Assembly: GCA_021738045.1 (NCBI GenBank)
Contig: JAIPCU010000008.1
Location: 1 to 43,111 of the forward strand
Direction of reading: 5' to 3'
DNA from: Candidatus Methylopumilus sp.
GTDB taxonomy: Bacteria; Pseudomonadota; Gammaproteobacteria; Burkholderiales; Burkholderiaceae_B
Length of the DNA: 43,111 bases
The position numbers were made by a program, and so were the translations under genes. Shown here in pieces: positions 27,006 to 36,961 of this stretch (positions are counted from its first letter, which is position 1; each line of letters begins with the position of its first letter). Under the pieces are notes generated by a model. That model had not been told where the DNA came from. It was given only the letters and a program-made list of their open reading frames with translations, and ran no database searches.

Positions 27006-27332
27006 ATGAGCGAACACATCAAAAACGTGAGCGACGCCAGCTTTGACGCAGACGTCATCAAATCTTCACAACCCGTATTGGTTGATTACTGGGCAGCCTG
27101 GTGCGGCCCTTGCAAGCAAATCGCCCCGATGCTCGAAGAAGTTGCCGCGCAATACGCTGGCAAAATGACCGTTGCCAAGCTCAATGTTGACGAAAATCAA
27201 GCAACGGCCGGTAATTTCGGTATTCGTGGTATCCCGACTTTAATGTTGTTTAAAGATGGCAAAGTGGCCGACACCAAAGTCGGTGCCTTGTCAAAAGCAC
27301 AACTAACCGCATGGTTAGACAGCGCGATCTAA
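27006..27332 (+). CDS. trxA: Thioredoxin 1
   Basis: 108 aa, standard size. The active site is WCGPC (Trp32, Cys33, Cys36) within [16 protein letters not shown]. The cis-proline loop [14 protein letters not shown] and the closing [12 protein letters not shown] are conserved. It is the general cytoplasmic disulfide reductant for ribonucleotide reductase and others, recycled by thioredoxin reductase. It precedes rho in the same direction by 126 bp, a conserved pairing in many proteobacteria. Confidence 0.97.
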   Translation: MSEHIKNVSDASFDADVIKSSQPVLVDYWAAWCGPCKQIAPMLEEVAAQYAGKMTVAKLNVDENQATAGNFGIRGIPTLMLFKDGKVADTKVGALSKAQLTAWLDSAI

Positions 27333-27345
27333 GTTGTCGTCACGC

Positions 27346-27366
27346 GCGAGCCCCTTCGTGGCTCGC
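27346..27366 (+). terminator. trxA-downstream hairpin and pyrimidine-rich rho leader
   Basis: A perfect 7-bp hairpin GCGAGCC-CCTTCGT-GGCTCGC starts 13 bp after the trxA stop. It lacks an immediate T-run, so it may act as an RNA 3'-end stabiliser or weak terminator. Further on, at about 27409-27434, a C/T-rich tract (CTTTCCCCCTCCTCTTC) lies in the rho leader. Confidence 0.45.
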
Positions 27367-27458
27367 CACTGGCTTCGCTCAAGGCGGGCTGTTCGTTTGT
27401 TAACACTGTTCTTTCCCCCTCCTCTTCTATTTTGAAGTAATTTTTTACACTGACATCA

Positions 27459-28715
27459 ATGCACCTGAACGAACTGAAGGCGCAGCACGTTTCGCAGCTG
27501 CTCGAAATGGCCGCAGGCCTCGAAATCGAAAACGCGAGCCGCTTACGCAAACAAGAACTCATGTTTGCCATCATGAAAAAGCGGGCTAAACAAGGCGAAC
27601 AAATTTTTGGCGATGGCGTACTAGAAGTCTTACCCGACGGGTTTGGCTTTTTACGTTCGCCCGATACCTCGTATCTGGCCAGTACCGACGACATTTATAT
27701 TTCGCCCTCACAAATTCGTCGCTTTAATTTGTACACCGGCGATTCGATTGAGGGCGAGGTGCGCACCCCAAAAGATGGCGAGCGCTATTTTGCGTTGGTT
27801 AAAGTCGATAAGGTCAATGGCTATGCGCCTGAGGCGATCAAACATCGCATCATGTTCGAGAATTTGACACCGCTGCACCCCGATAAAGTCATGCCCCTTG
27901 AGCGTGATATTAAAAGTGAAGAAAATCTGACAGGTCGCATTCTCGATATTTTTGCGCCGATCGGTAAAGGGCAGCGCGGCCTCATCGTTGCAAGCCCGAA
28001 ATCAGGCAAAACGGTGATGATGCAACACATCGCCCACGCGATTACTGACAATTTTCCTGATGCAGTCATGATTGTCATGCTGATCGACGAGCGTCCAGAA
28101 GAAGTCACCGAGATGCAACGCACCGTGCGCGGCGAAGTCGTGGCCTCAACCTTTGACGAACCCGCAACCCGTCACGTTCAAGTCGCTGAGATGGTCATCG
28201 AACGGGCTAAGCGCCTGGTCGAAATGAAAAAAGACGTCGTGATTTTGCTGGATTCGATTACGCGTTTGGCACGTGCCTACAACACAGTGGTACCGGCTTC
28301 GGGCAAGGTGTTGACTGGCGGCGTTGACGCCAATGCACTACAACGACCCAAGCGTTTTTTTGGTGCTGCGCGTAACCTTGAAGAAGGCGGCTCACTCACG
28401 ATCATCGGTACGGCCTTGATTGAAACAGGCAGCCGTATGGACGAAGTGATTTACGAAGAATTTAAAGGTACCGGCAACTCTGAGATTCACCTTGAGCGTC
28501 GTTTGGCTGAAAAGCGTGTCTACCCGGCCATCAACTTGAACAAGTCAGGCACGCGTCGTGAAGAGCTGTTGATCAAACCTGATCTGTTACAAAAAGTCTG
28601 GGTACTACGCAAATTTATTCACGATATGGATGATGTCGAATCGATGGAATTCATCTTGGACAAAATGCGTTCAACCAAGAACAATAATGAGTTCTTCGAG
28701 TTAATGAAGCGCTAA
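27459..28715 (+). CDS. rho: Transcription termination factor Rho
   Basis: 418 aa. The N-terminal RNA-binding domain opens [18 protein letters not shown] and contains the RNP-like GFGFLR at 61-66. The ATPase motor has Walker A SPKSGKT (179-185), Walker [17 protein letters not shown], the Q/R-loop segment [26 protein letters not shown] and [23 protein letters not shown]. The hexamer terminates transcription at rut sites. No clear Shine-Dalgarno precedes the ATG; the leader is pyrimidine-rich, which would suit autogenous Rho control. It converges on yhdP with a 6 bp gap. Confidence 0.97.
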   Translation: MHLNELKAQHVSQLLEMAAGLEIENASRLRKQELMFAIMKKRAKQGEQIFGDGVLEVLPDGFGFLRSPDTSYLASTDDIYISPSQIRRFNLYTGDSIEGEVRTPKDGERYFALVKVDKVNGYAPEAIKHRIMFENLTPLHPDKVMPLERDIKSEENLTGRILDIFAPIGKGQRGLIVASPKSGKTVMMQHIAHAITDNFPDAVMIVMLIDERPEEVTEMQRTVRGEVVASTFDEPATRHVQVAEMVIERAKRLVEMKKDVVILLDSITRLARAYNTVVPASGKVLTGGVDANALQRPKRFFGAARNLEEGGSLTIIGTALIETGSRMDEVIYEEFKGTGNSEIHLERRLAEKRVYPAINLNKSGTRREELLIKPDLLQKVWVLRKFIHDMDDVESMEFILDKMRSTKNNNEFFELMKR

Positions 28716-28721
28716 GCGCCC

Positions 28722-31700
28722 TTAGTTTGCCGAGTTCGGTGAGGCGCGATTAGGTGCTGAAACCGGCTCGGGCGCTCCACGCGGCTCAAGCTTGGGATCA
28801 TCCCAAGGACCCGTGACAGCATATTTAACCGTCATCGCCTTTTCAATTGGATTGCGCAACAAAAATTGCGAGACCATGGCACTCAAGCCCGCGATGGGGT
28901 TGACCACAAAGGCGGTTGCGAGCGCCGCGCCGCTCATATCAAACTGCGGTCGCACGTCGGCCTCCATATCCCAAAGTTTTTTATCCAGATCCGAATTACC
29001 CTTTAATAAAATGCTCGCAATCGGACTGCTGACCGTCAGGTCGGTGGTGTTCACCACACCCTTGGTGAACACAAAGCCACCCGTCAAGGCACTCCAGGGA
29101 AAACCATCTTTAAACTCGTTACCGGGCCTAAAGTTAAAGCTCAAGATCCTTTGCAGTGACTGAAGCGACAAGAGCTCTAAGAGTCGTGCGCTACGTGAGT
29201 TGACATGCTCAAACACACCGTTTTTCAGGTCAACTTTGGCAGAACCATTTAATCCCTGATAGTTATTGACCCAGGGGAAATTCACCCAATCCACTTGTGC
29301 CTGAATGGTGCCACTACCGCCCTTCACACGGTCAGGATGCCCCATCTGCGCTGAAAAACGAGCGAGATCATGAATGACCACATCCGCGTTGAGTTTGACG
29401 CCACGTGTTGGCCCCTTGAGGCGCCATTGCCCCGTGGCGGTAGCTGTAGCAGCCGTACTTTGAATATCGAGCTTTTCGATGTTCCAGAGTTCGGTGCGCA
29501 GTTGATTCGAGCCTACTAGACGCAACGAACCCAACTGGCTTCCAAATAGCGTGAAGTCGTCAATTGTGAGATCAATTGCAGGAATATCAGACCAGTGCTG
29601 AGAATCAATCACATCGATCTTTAAGGCTTCAGTTTGCCCGTCATCCGGGGACCCGAGGGCGAGTTTTGAAAATCGTGCTTGAATACGTCCGTCGAGCGCC
29701 CCAGCTGCAGCCCGCCACGTGGCGCTTCCGGCGGTTTCCTTTGACGCAATTCGGGCGGACCACTGATTAGTCGCACTTTGTGTTGCCGTGAAATCAAGAT
29801 CTGTAAAGGTTAGATCAGACAAAATAAAATGCGGCGAGCGTAGTCGTGCCGTCGCTAAGCTTGGAAACACTCTGAACTCAACTTTGGACGTACGTTTAGG
29901 CTCTTGCGTCACCTGCTCAAACAACGTGCTCCAATCGTCAAAATCAACCCGTCCAAGTTTGATATCCAAAGCCAAGCCACTGGCAGGGAGTGGCAAGGTC
30001 TCGCCCATCGCAACCGTAGCGCGTGAAAAATACGGCGAAGGCCGCGCACCGGCGGGCCGTTCAAAGCGACCATTGATCAGGTTAGGCACACTCACGGACA
30101 GAGTTTCGCGAAAATCGTTTTTGACAGGCGTTGCTACCCAGCGCACCGTCAAGGGCGTGCGACTTTGGGCAGTTTTGCCCAAGGGCGCAGGCAAATTAAC
30201 CGCCAGGCCTTCAAGCGTAGAACTCACGACTGCCTCGTAGCCGCGGTCTTTCGTGGAGGCAAGCTGGGCCTTATACCGAGCCTGCCCAGCAAAGGGCAAT
30301 AATGCTTTCGCCCCCGCCAAACTCGTCAACGCCGCAACCGTGATCATGCCTTCGGCTTGCAGGCTCTGGGCACCTTCACCCCAAACGCCGCGCAGTAGCG
30401 ACTGGCCGCCTAAAAACTGAGCGCTCAAGTTATCCGCCCGCACGGACTGTTCTGAAAACTCAAGCGCTCCACGAACATTCTCAAGGGCAGGAAGGTCAGC
30501 CCCAAGCCTCACCGTGCTTCCGGCGAAGTTGATCTGACCCTTCACCCTAGGTGCCTGATCAGTGTCGAGCCTCATGTTGAGCGACAGCGGCACTGTCAAC
30601 AGACCATCCACCTCGAGGCGCTCAAGCGATGATTTGAGCGCGCTGGGCAACGGCGACCTGCTCAAGACCGAGAGGTAGTCTTTAGCTTGGCCATCGAGCA
30701 CCGCGTCAAGCGAGAGGTCAGGCCGCAAGGCAAAATCAGGCACCTTGAGCGCAAGCCGACTCACATTGACTCGGGTACCAGTCGTATCAAGCAATGTGGC
30801 GCTCGACACATCCATATTGAGAGACAATTTATCGAAGACGAGCTTGCCTTTAGCCTGTGTCACCTGGGGCCAATTCGGCTGCCCTGGGCGGCTCGGATCG
30901 TAATCAACGCTCAACCCACTGAATTGACCCTCGAGCCTAAACGCGCCCGGCACGCCCGTTTCATTGAACGGAAAATGATCCAGATCGCCTTTGAGCGTCA
31001 CCGCTATTTGGTTCAACTGCCCTTGGGTGATGGCCGAACGCAAAAACTGACGTGCCTCGAGGGGCGCAAGCGTGGTCACAAACTGATGAAGCTTGTTGGC
31101 AGGCCCTTTGGAGATGAATCCTGTCATATCCACCAGGCCAGCACCAGTCGCCCCCCCAGACACCCACGACCCTTGCAACTGTGTGGCGAGTTCGGTCGAT
31201 TTCAGGTCAAGCTGCGCCGAATCAATGGTAAGTGCGCCCGCTGCATTTTTAAACACTTTTGCACGCGCCGTGACCTCGCCCAGCTCAAGCATTGAAGGCT
31301 CAAACAATGGACTATCGATCTTAAGCTCAGTGGTGGTGGTGCTGACAGCGACACCCTGTCGGCCTGCGCTGCGTGCCAACAACGGCCATTGCTCTGCAGA
31401 TAACAAGTCGGCAAACCAACCCGTCAGCCTGAGCTGAGCTGTTTGAGCAGAGGCTACGCTTTTACCATCCGCGGCCAGAGGCAAGACGATTTTTTTTGCC
31501 GAAAGCTCGAGGGTGGTTTGACCCAGAAGCCCATCTTGCACATCGATCCAGGCACGCGCGGCGATGTTTCCGGAGACTGCTGGCATATCGACCCAGGGCG
31601 CTAAGCCGGCAAGATGGATATCTTGAATCTCGATGAAAATTTCAGCTTCGCGCGTTGAGCCAGTCGCCATTTGATTCAGGATGTTCTCGGTGCGCATCAC

Positions 31701-32378
31701 AAGCTCAAGGCGCTTACCGACAGACTCGGGTAAAGACGCCATTAGCCGCAGCTCGTGACGAAACAAACTATTACTCAGACTCGCGTCGATCTGAGACAGA
31801 TTCAAAGCCGGAGCCTGCCGCAACTGATCATGCCAGCGAAAACTCGCCTGACGAATTACGATCTCACCCTGATCCAAGAGCCAACGCACGGCTAACGTGT
31901 CGCGATCTAATTTGAGTTGCTCGTTTGAATGGGGCTCAATACGCTGGCCTGCGATCGACACGGTGCCATCTTCATGACGCGTGGCAGCCAGATCAATGCC
32001 AGTAATTTCTAAGCGACTGAGTCGCAGTTCAAAATCGAGCAGGCTGCGCCACGAGACCACAGCAGAAGCAGTGGGCACCTGCAACAAGACATCGCCATTG
32101 ACGTCGTTCACAGCAAGATCGCGAACCGCAAGCGTTGGATTGAGCCCGGACCAGTCTGCCGAGATATTTGCGATCGATACTTTAGCGCCTACAGCCGTCG
32201 AGACATGCTGCTCGATCAGAGGCCGCCATTCATTGATACGTGGCAATGCCCAATACCGCACCGTCAGCATCGTTGCAACTGCTACAAAATAAAGCAGCAG
32301 CAGGCTCAACAGCGCAAGACGCAGTAGATATTTGACTGGTTGCAAAACGGGCAAATTAAAAAGATTTTGTGAAGTCAC
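28722..32378 (-). CDS. yhdP: YhdP, giant AsmA-like envelope protein (TIGR02099/DUF3971 family)
   Basis: 1218 aa. It is anchored by one N-terminal membrane helix (LLRLALLSLLLLYFVAVATML), and the rest is a very long beta-rich periplasmic part. Family landmarks are INEWRPLIEQHVSTAVGAKVSI, the central YLSVLSRSPLPSALKSSL region, and the C-terminal AsmA-like part through NYQGLNGSAKVDLKNGVFE and FSFTKG-like strands to NPIEKAMTVKYAVTGPWDDP. YhdP with TamB and YdbH forms bridge-like tubes for anterograde phospholipid transport to the outer membrane in E. coli. The start is GTG 32378 without a clear ribosome site. It diverges from glnE across 78 bp. Confidence 0.92.
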   Translation of the reverse strand: MTSQNLFNLPVLQPVKYLLRLALLSLLLLYFVAVATMLTVRYWALPRINEWRPLIEQHVSTAVGAKVSIANISADWSGLNPTLAVRDLAVNDVNGDVLLQVPTASAVVSWRSLLDFELRLSRLEITGIDLAATRHEDGTVSIAGQRIEPHSNEQLKLDRDTLAVRWLLDQGEIVIRQASFRWHDQLRQAPALNLSQIDASLSNSLFRHELRLMASLPESVGKRLELVMRTENILNQMATGSTREAEIFIEIQDIHLAGLAPWVDMPAVSGNIAARAWIDVQDGLLGQTTLELSAKKIVLPLAADGKSVASAQTAQLRLTGWFADLLSAEQWPLLARSAGRQGVAVSTTTTELKIDSPLFEPSMLELGEVTARAKVFKNAAGALTIDSAQLDLKSTELATQLQGSWVSGGATGAGLVDMTGFISKGPANKLHQFVTTLAPLEARQFLRSAITQGQLNQIAVTLKGDLDHFPFNETGVPGAFRLEGQFSGLSVDYDPSRPGQPNWPQVTQAKGKLVFDKLSLNMDVSSATLLDTTGTRVNVSRLALKVPDFALRPDLSLDAVLDGQAKDYLSVLSRSPLPSALKSSLERLEVDGLLTVPLSLNMRLDTDQAPRVKGQINFAGSTVRLGADLPALENVRGALEFSEQSVRADNLSAQFLGGQSLLRGVWGEGAQSLQAEGMITVAALTSLAGAKALLPFAGQARYKAQLASTKDRGYEAVVSSTLEGLAVNLPAPLGKTAQSRTPLTVRWVATPVKNDFRETLSVSVPNLINGRFERPAGARPSPYFSRATVAMGETLPLPASGLALDIKLGRVDFDDWSTLFEQVTQEPKRTSKVEFRVFPSLATARLRSPHFILSDLTFTDLDFTATQSATNQWSARIASKETAGSATWRAAAGALDGRIQARFSKLALGSPDDGQTEALKIDVIDSQHWSDIPAIDLTIDDFTLFGSQLGSLRLVGSNQLRTELWNIEKLDIQSTAATATATGQWRLKGPTRGVKLNADVVIHDLARFSAQMGHPDRVKGGSGTIQAQVDWVNFPWVNNYQGLNGSAKVDLKNGVFEHVNSRSARLLELLSLQSLQRILSFNFRPGNEFKDGFPWSALTGGFVFTKGVVNTTDLTVSSPIASILLKGNSDLDKKLWDMEADVRPQFDMSGAALATAFVVNPIAGLSAMVSQFLLRNPIEKAMTVKYAVTGPWDDPKLEPRGAPEPVSAPNRASPNSAN

Positions 32379-32456
32379 ATTCTATAGGGTATTGTGCAAG
32401 CTTGTCGCCCAAGGTGCCTTGGCTTTGTGACACGGCGACGTTCTGGGCATCAAAGT
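32379..32456. promoter_or_regulatory. Divergent yhdP / glnE spacer with CCAAGG-TG-CCTTGG palindrome
   Basis: Only 78 bp separate the two divergent starts. A perfect inverted repeat CCAAGG-TG-CCTTGG lies at 32409-32422. An alternative in-frame glnE start (GTG 32394) is in this spacer. No clear sigma-70 pair was found. Confidence 0.35.
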
Positions 32457-35252
32457 ATGACTGAATCCGACTTTTCCTCCTCGCTAGCCTGGTCTGGGGC
32501 GTTGCGTCGCCTGACCCAAAGCGATCCGGCGTTTGCGCACTGGCTAGAACAAGAGCGTTCACAACCGCTGACCACTGCCCGGCTACATGACTGGTTTGCT
32601 GAGCTAGCCGGAGCGCCAATTGGTAGCGCCCTCCTCGAGCTCGATACGTGTCGGCGAGTGCTTCGGATCTTACGCAAACGAACCTTTTTTTTGCTGATGG
32701 TTCGTGATTTGGCAGGGCTCGCTACGCTTGATGAAGTCGTCGGTACCATGGCGACCCTCGCAGATCGTTGTATCGAACAGGCCTATCGTACGATCATGCA
32801 TGACATGGTTGCCCAACACGGCCAACCCAAAGACGCACTGACGGGCCGCCCGCAAGAGATGTTAATCATTGGCATGGGAAAGCTTGGCGGGTCTGAGCTC
32901 AATGTCTCGTCTGATATTGACTTGGTGATGCTATACAACGAAGAAGGCGAAACCGAGGGCCCCAGGCCGCTGAGCTATCACGAGTTTTATGGTCGTCTGA
33001 CCCGCCGCATGATGCCTGTGCTCTCAGAGCTTGACGCCAATGGGCAAGTCTTTAGAACTGATTTACGTCTGCGCCCAGATGGCGATTCGGGCCCACTGGC
33101 CTGGAGTCTGGACGCTTTTGAACAATATCTGTTTACACAAGGGCGCGAATGGGAGCGTTATGCCTGGCTCAAAGGGCGAGTCATACCGGCCCGTGCGTTT
33201 GATGACAGCGACTCAACCACGCAAGTGCAACAGTTTGAAAGTTTGCGCCAGCCTTTCGTGTATCGAAAATACTTTGACTTTAGTACCTTGGCGGCACTAC
33301 GCACCTTACGCGAGCGCATCCGCTTAGATTTACAGCGAAAATCCTTGGCCCGCCCTGGCTTAGAGACAAAACTAAACATTAAGCTGGGCGAAGGCGGAAT
33401 CAGAGAGATCGAGTTTGTTGTGCAATTGGTGCAACTGATCAAAGGCGGACGAATGCCTGCCTTGCAACAGCGAGGCTTATTGGCCGCGCTCGAAGCGCAA
33501 GCCCGTGCGTCGCTGATCCCGAGTGCGACCGCCGAGCAGTTAGCACAGGCCTATGTGTTTATGCGACGCACCGAACATGCGTTGCAGTACGCTGAAGACG
33601 AACAGACACATCAACTCCCGGTTCGGCCCGAGCAGCTCGCCGCGCTTGCGAGCGCGATGCGTGTATCGCTGCCCGAATTTGAACAGACGCTGGCCAAACA
33701 CCGCCTCTTTGTCGCCGACACCTTTCGCGACTCGTTTCGCATTGCTGGCTTAGGCGATGGCTTTGATGAGGCTGAGCGCGAATTACGCGACAACTCTTCA
33801 CCAACCGTATCGCTTGAAACGAGTGTATCGGCCTTTGGCGAGGACGCAGCGACCCTAGCTGCGCGAGTCGATAGCTTTTTAGAAGGCCACCGGATTCGTG
33901 CCTTATCGACGACAGGCCGTAATCGCATTGACACGTTACTGCCGCTCGCGTTGAGCGCGGCTCACCACACCTCGCAACCCTTGACGGCAGCGTTGAGGCT
34001 GCTGGAATTGATTGAAACTGTTGCGCAGCGCGGCGCTTACCTAGCGCTACTTGCCGAATATCCCGAAACCATGGCGCGTATTGCACGCTTGATGACGGCA
34101 AGCCCCTGGGCCGCGCAATATGTCATTCAACACCCGTTGGTGCTCGATAGCCTGATTGCCTGGCATACCTTAATGGAGCCCGTGGATATTGGTCGCGTTG
34201 CGACAGCGATGCACGAAGACCTTGACGCCTGCACCTTGCCTGACGGCTCGTTTGATATCGAGCAGCAAATGAATTTGATGCGCGATACGCAGCGGCAGAT
34301 CAGTTTTCAATTGTTGGCGCAAGATCTTGAAGGGATCCTGACCGTTGAACGTTTAGCCGATCAATTATCGGCCTTGGCTGACATGCTTTTGCAAGAGACC
34401 TTAGCGAGGGTCTGGCCGCAGGTATGCCCGCCTGATGCCAATGGCGATGGGCCAGAGCCTCAGTTGGCCATCATTGCGTATGGGCGCTTGGGTGGCAAAG
34501 AGCTTGGCTATTCTTCTGATTTGGATCTTGTGTATTTATATGACGACTCAAGAGAAGATGCAGCTGAACTATACGCAAAACTTGCTCGTCGGCTGACCTC
34601 GTGGCTCTCGACCATGACGTCTTCAGGCCGACTCTATGACATTGACCTTCGCTTGCGGCCAGATGGCGAATCGGGATTGCTCGCCACCTCAATCGAGTCC
34701 TTCAAGCAATACCAGCACAATCATGCCTGGCCGTGGGAGCATCAAGCACTGACACGCGCTCGCTTTGCCGCTGGAAACCAGCGCGTCGGCGCAATTTTCG
34801 AGCAAGTCCGCCACGAGATTTTAAAACGGTCTCGTGCACCCGCCCCGTTTGCCCAGCAAGTGCGCGCGATGCGCGACAAGATGACAGCAGGACATCCGAA
34901 CACAACCGCACTGTTTGACTTGAAGCACGACCACGGCGGCATGGTCGATCTAGAGTTTGTCACCCAGTATCTAATTTTGGTACATGCAGGGCAACACCCA
35001 GAGTTACTCAACAATCTAGGCAATATTGCGTTGCTGCAACTAGCAGGAAATGGCGGCCTCATTCCCGTTGACTTAGCACAGCGCGCCAGCGACGCATATC
35101 GCAACTTGCGACGGCGTCAGCACGAACTGCGCTTACAAGGGGCGGATAAGGCACGTGTTGAGCAACACGAACTACTCGAAGAGCGTCGTGCCGTGCAAGA
35201 GTTGTGGCAGACGGTTCTGGGTGAAACACCTCTGACAACTAGGGCGCCGTAA
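32457..35252 (+). CDS. glnE: Bifunctional glutamine synthetase adenylyltransferase / adenylyl-removing enzyme
   Basis: 931 aa from ATG 32457; the track's GTG 32394 would add 21 residues of unlikely composition. Two nucleotidyltransferase domains are evident. The N-terminal adenylyl-removing one has [19 protein letters not shown] and [23 protein letters not shown]. The C-terminal adenylyl-transfer one has [23 protein letters not shown] and [16 protein letters not shown]. Helical GlnD_UR_UTase-like regions follow each. It adenylylates GlnA in response to PII and glutamine, and reverses this through the first domain. It is a nitrogen-control enzyme, relevant to the NtrC-like control proposed at 39.7 kb. 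Confidence 0.96.
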   Translation: MTESDFSSSLAWSGALRRLTQSDPAFAHWLEQERSQPLTTARLHDWFAELAGAPIGSALLELDTCRRVLRILRKRTFFLLMVRDLAGLATLDEVVGTMATLADRCIEQAYRTIMHDMVAQHGQPKDALTGRPQEMLIIGMGKLGGSELNVSSDIDLVMLYNEEGETEGPRPLSYHEFYGRLTRRMMPVLSELDANGQVFRTDLRLRPDGDSGPLAWSLDAFEQYLFTQGREWERYAWLKGRVIPARAFDDSDSTTQVQQFESLRQPFVYRKYFDFSTLAALRTLRERIRLDLQRKSLARPGLETKLNIKLGEGGIREIEFVVQLVQLIKGGRMPALQQRGLLAALEAQARASLIPSATAEQLAQAYVFMRRTEHALQYAEDEQTHQLPVRPEQLAALASAMRVSLPEFEQTLAKHRLFVADTFRDSFRIAGLGDGFDEAERELRDNSSPTVSLETSVSAFGEDAATLAARVDSFLEGHRIRALSTTGRNRIDTLLPLALSAAHHTSQPLTAALRLLELIETVAQRGAYLALLAEYPETMARIARLMTASPWAAQYVIQHPLVLDSLIAWHTLMEPVDIGRVATAMHEDLDACTLPDGSFDIEQQMNLMRDTQRQISFQLLAQDLEGILTVERLADQLSALADMLLQETLARVWPQVCPPDANGDGPEPQLAIIAYGRLGGKELGYSSDLDLVYLYDDSREDAAELYAKLARRLTSWLSTMTSSGRLYDIDLRLRPDGESGLLATSIESFKQYQHNHAWPWEHQALTRARFAAGNQRVGAIFEQVRHEILKRSRAPAPFAQQVRAMRDKMTAGHPNTTALFDLKHDHGGMVDLEFVTQYLILVHAGQHPELLNNLGNIALLQLAGNGGLIPVDLAQRASDAYRNLRRRQHELRLQGADKARVEQHELLEERRAVQELWQTVLGETPLTTRAP

Positions 35253-35262
35253 CTCGCCGACG

Positions 35263-35283
35263 GCCTCGCTCAAGCAGCGAGGC
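35263..35283 (+). terminator. Hairpin downstream of glnE
   Basis: A perfect 8-bp stem GCCTCGCT-CAAGC-AGCGAGGC lies 10 bp after the glnE stop. No T-run follows, so it is either a non-canonical (Rho-assisted) 3' end or an RNA stabiliser. Confidence 0.45.
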
Positions 35284-35423
35284 GGGTCAGTCGCTGCAAA
35301 GCGGATATCTTCTCGTCTGGGTCAACGCAAAAGATCTGTGGCGTTTCGGCTGTCGCACTTCTTGTTAAACTTGTAGATCAACGACTCGTCGCGGGTCGCC
35401 CTCAAACAACTCTTTTGACACTT

Positions 35424-35449
35424 GAGGCTCTAGCCTCTCGACACTTTTT
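35424..35449 (+). terminator. Weak hairpin plus T-run just upstream of queH
   Basis: GAGGC-TCTA-GCCTC is followed after 7 bp by CTTTTT, directly ahead of the queH start. It could be a weak terminator or leader structure. The rest of the 35284-35466 gap shows nothing else recognisable. Confidence 0.3.
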
Positions 35450-35466
35450 AAAAATTGGATTGGATC

Positions 35467-36141
35467 GTGCCCGACGCTCTTCGCCCTAGTTTTTCGTTAC
35501 CCGAAGGCAAAACAAAGGTGCTACTGCACTCTTGCTGTGCGCCCTGCTCGGGCGAGGTCATGGAAGCCATGCTCGCAGCCGGGATTCAATACGACATCTT
35601 TTTTTACAATCCCAATATTCATCCCGTTAAAGAATACGAAATTCGAAAGAATGAAAATATCAGGTTTGCCGAAAAGCACGGCATTCGCATGATTGATGCC
35701 GACTACGACGTCGACAACTGGTTTGAACGTATTAAAGGGCTTGAAAACGAGCCCGAGCGCGGCGAGCGCTGCACCCAATGTTTTGATATGCGCTTTGAGC
35801 GCACCGCCCTGTATGCCTATGAGAATGGCTACGACACCATCACGAGTTCACTGGGTATCTCGCGCTGGAAAGACATGAATCAGATCAATGCAAGTGGCGA
35901 ACGCGCAGCAGCCCGCTACGAACAGCTACTGTACTGGACGTATAACTGGCGCAAACATGGGGGCTCGGCTCGCATGATCGAAATCAGTAAGCGCGAAGAG
36001 TTCTATCAACAAGAATATTGCGGCTGCGTGTATTCGCTACGCGACACCAATCGGCACCGTCGTTCGCAGGGCCGTGAGCGCATTGCCCTAGGGGTCAAGT
36101 TTTATGGGCGTGATGAGCTAAAAGCGCTGAAAGACGAGTGA
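35467..36141 (+). CDS. queH: QueH, epoxyqueuosine reductase (DUF208 family)
   Basis: About 224 aa. No ATG is available. GTG 35467 is preferred because GGATTGGA lies just upstream; the track's TTG 35455 has no ribosome site. The signature cysteine pairs are [12 protein letters not shown] near the N-terminus, [16 protein letters not shown] in the middle and QEYCGCVYS near the C-terminus. These ligate the [4Fe-4S] cluster and the second metal site of QueH. It reduces epoxyqueuosine to queuosine in tRNA, the non-cobalamin alternative to QueG. Its last 47 bp overlap the 3' end of the convergent deacetylase gene. Confidence 0.93.
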   Translation: MPDALRPSFSLPEGKTKVLLHSCCAPCSGEVMEAMLAAGIQYDIFFYNPNIHPVKEYEIRKNENIRFAEKHGIRMIDADYDVDNWFERIKGLENEPERGERCTQCFDMRFERTALYAYENGYDTITSSLGISRWKDMNQINASGERAAARYEQLLYWTYNWRKHGGSARMIEISKREEFYQQEYCGCVYSLRDTNRHRRSQGRERIALGVKFYGRDELKALKDE

Positions 36142-36961
36142 TCTGCAAACCGCGTTGCTGCAAGCGTGTAGCGAAAGCGTCGCTCGATAACACCCGGTAC
36201 TCTTCGATACGATCAACACCAAAAGCCAAAGCCGACGAGGCTTGAGTGGCGGGATGCACCATAAAAAGCATGTGTGAAGCGGCTTGCTCAAGCCAAGCGC
36301 TGAGCATGCTTTCGTACGCAGGATGAGGGCGATCAAAGTCATAGGCCCCTGCAAAACCTCGATTGCTTTGTATGCCCAACTGTTGAGCCTGGCGAACGAG
36401 GCTGGCGGCGCCCAAGGCCCCGATCAACTGCGCTTTCAAGCGTTGCATCACAGGTAACTGTGCAGACATTGGGCCCGCGCGCGTATCGCGAATCCAGGGC
36501 AACTTTTTGGAGTAACGTCGTTGTATCGCCTGCAGCAACAACTCTCGAACCACCGGAAACTGATGCACATGCAGGTGCCCATCGATAAAATCCGGCACTT
36601 GCCCAACGTGCTTTTCAAACAAATCAAGCTGAGTTTCGATTTGCTCGGCGACGGCCTGTTTAGCAATCAGACCTGAATAGGTGCGCCACAATAACTGGCC
36701 TAGCGGCAAACGCAGCCCCGTTTGCCCCAGAGGCTCGGTCAGGTTTAAGTGCAACCCGAGATCGATGGGCAAGCCCTTGAGCGCCCGTGCCGACTGCGCG
36801 AAGTTAGGCGCCTGCACCAGACAGCCTGTCGCACTGATCCGCCCTTGCCCGGCAAGCGCCACAATCGCCTGGTCGACTCCGGCTTCAAGTCCAAAATCGT
36901 CGGCACAAACAGCAATCGGGATCAGCGCTGGCACCGCGGCCTGCTGTGCCGCATTACTCAC
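36095..36961 (-). CDS. YdjC/ChbG-family carbohydrate deacetylase, NaxD/HpnK-like
   Basis: About 288 aa from GTG 36961, which overlaps the glycosyltransferase stop by 8 bp; the track's TTG at 37048 lies deep inside that gene. The metal-binding Asp pair is in [11 protein letters not shown], and His residues are in [11 protein letters not shown] and [12 protein letters not shown], the YdjC family motifs. HPATQ near the C-terminus is also typical. These enzymes remove N-acetyl groups from sugars. With a polyprenyl-phosphate glycosyltransferase directly upstream, the closest functional model is NaxD/LgmC (Francisella, Bordetella), which deacetylates an undecaprenyl-phosphate amino sugar for lipid A modification. 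HpnK of hopanoid clusters is the alternative, but no hopanoid genes are seen. Confidence 0.82.
   Translation of the reverse strand: MSNAAQQAAVPALIPIAVCADDFGLEAGVDQAIVALAGQGRISATGCLVQAPNFAQSARALKGLPIDLGLHLNLTEPLGQTGLRLPLGQLLWRTYSGLIAKQAVAEQIETQLDLFEKHVGQVPDFIDGHLHVHQFPVVRELLLQAIQRRYSKKLPWIRDTRAGPMSAQLPVMQRLKAQLIGALGAASLVRQAQQLGIQSNRGFAGAYDFDRPHPAYESMLSAWLEQAASHMLFMVHPATQASSALAFGVDRIEEYRVLSSDAFATRLQQRGLQITRLSALLAHHAHKT

Noticed and set aside
30687-31295. 202-aa plus-strand ORF opposite yhdP
   Set aside because: Arg/His-rich shadow of the yhdP coding frame with no start signal or family resemblance.
33559-34101. 180-aa minus-strand ORF opposite glnE
   Set aside because: Low-quality composition and fully contained in glnE.
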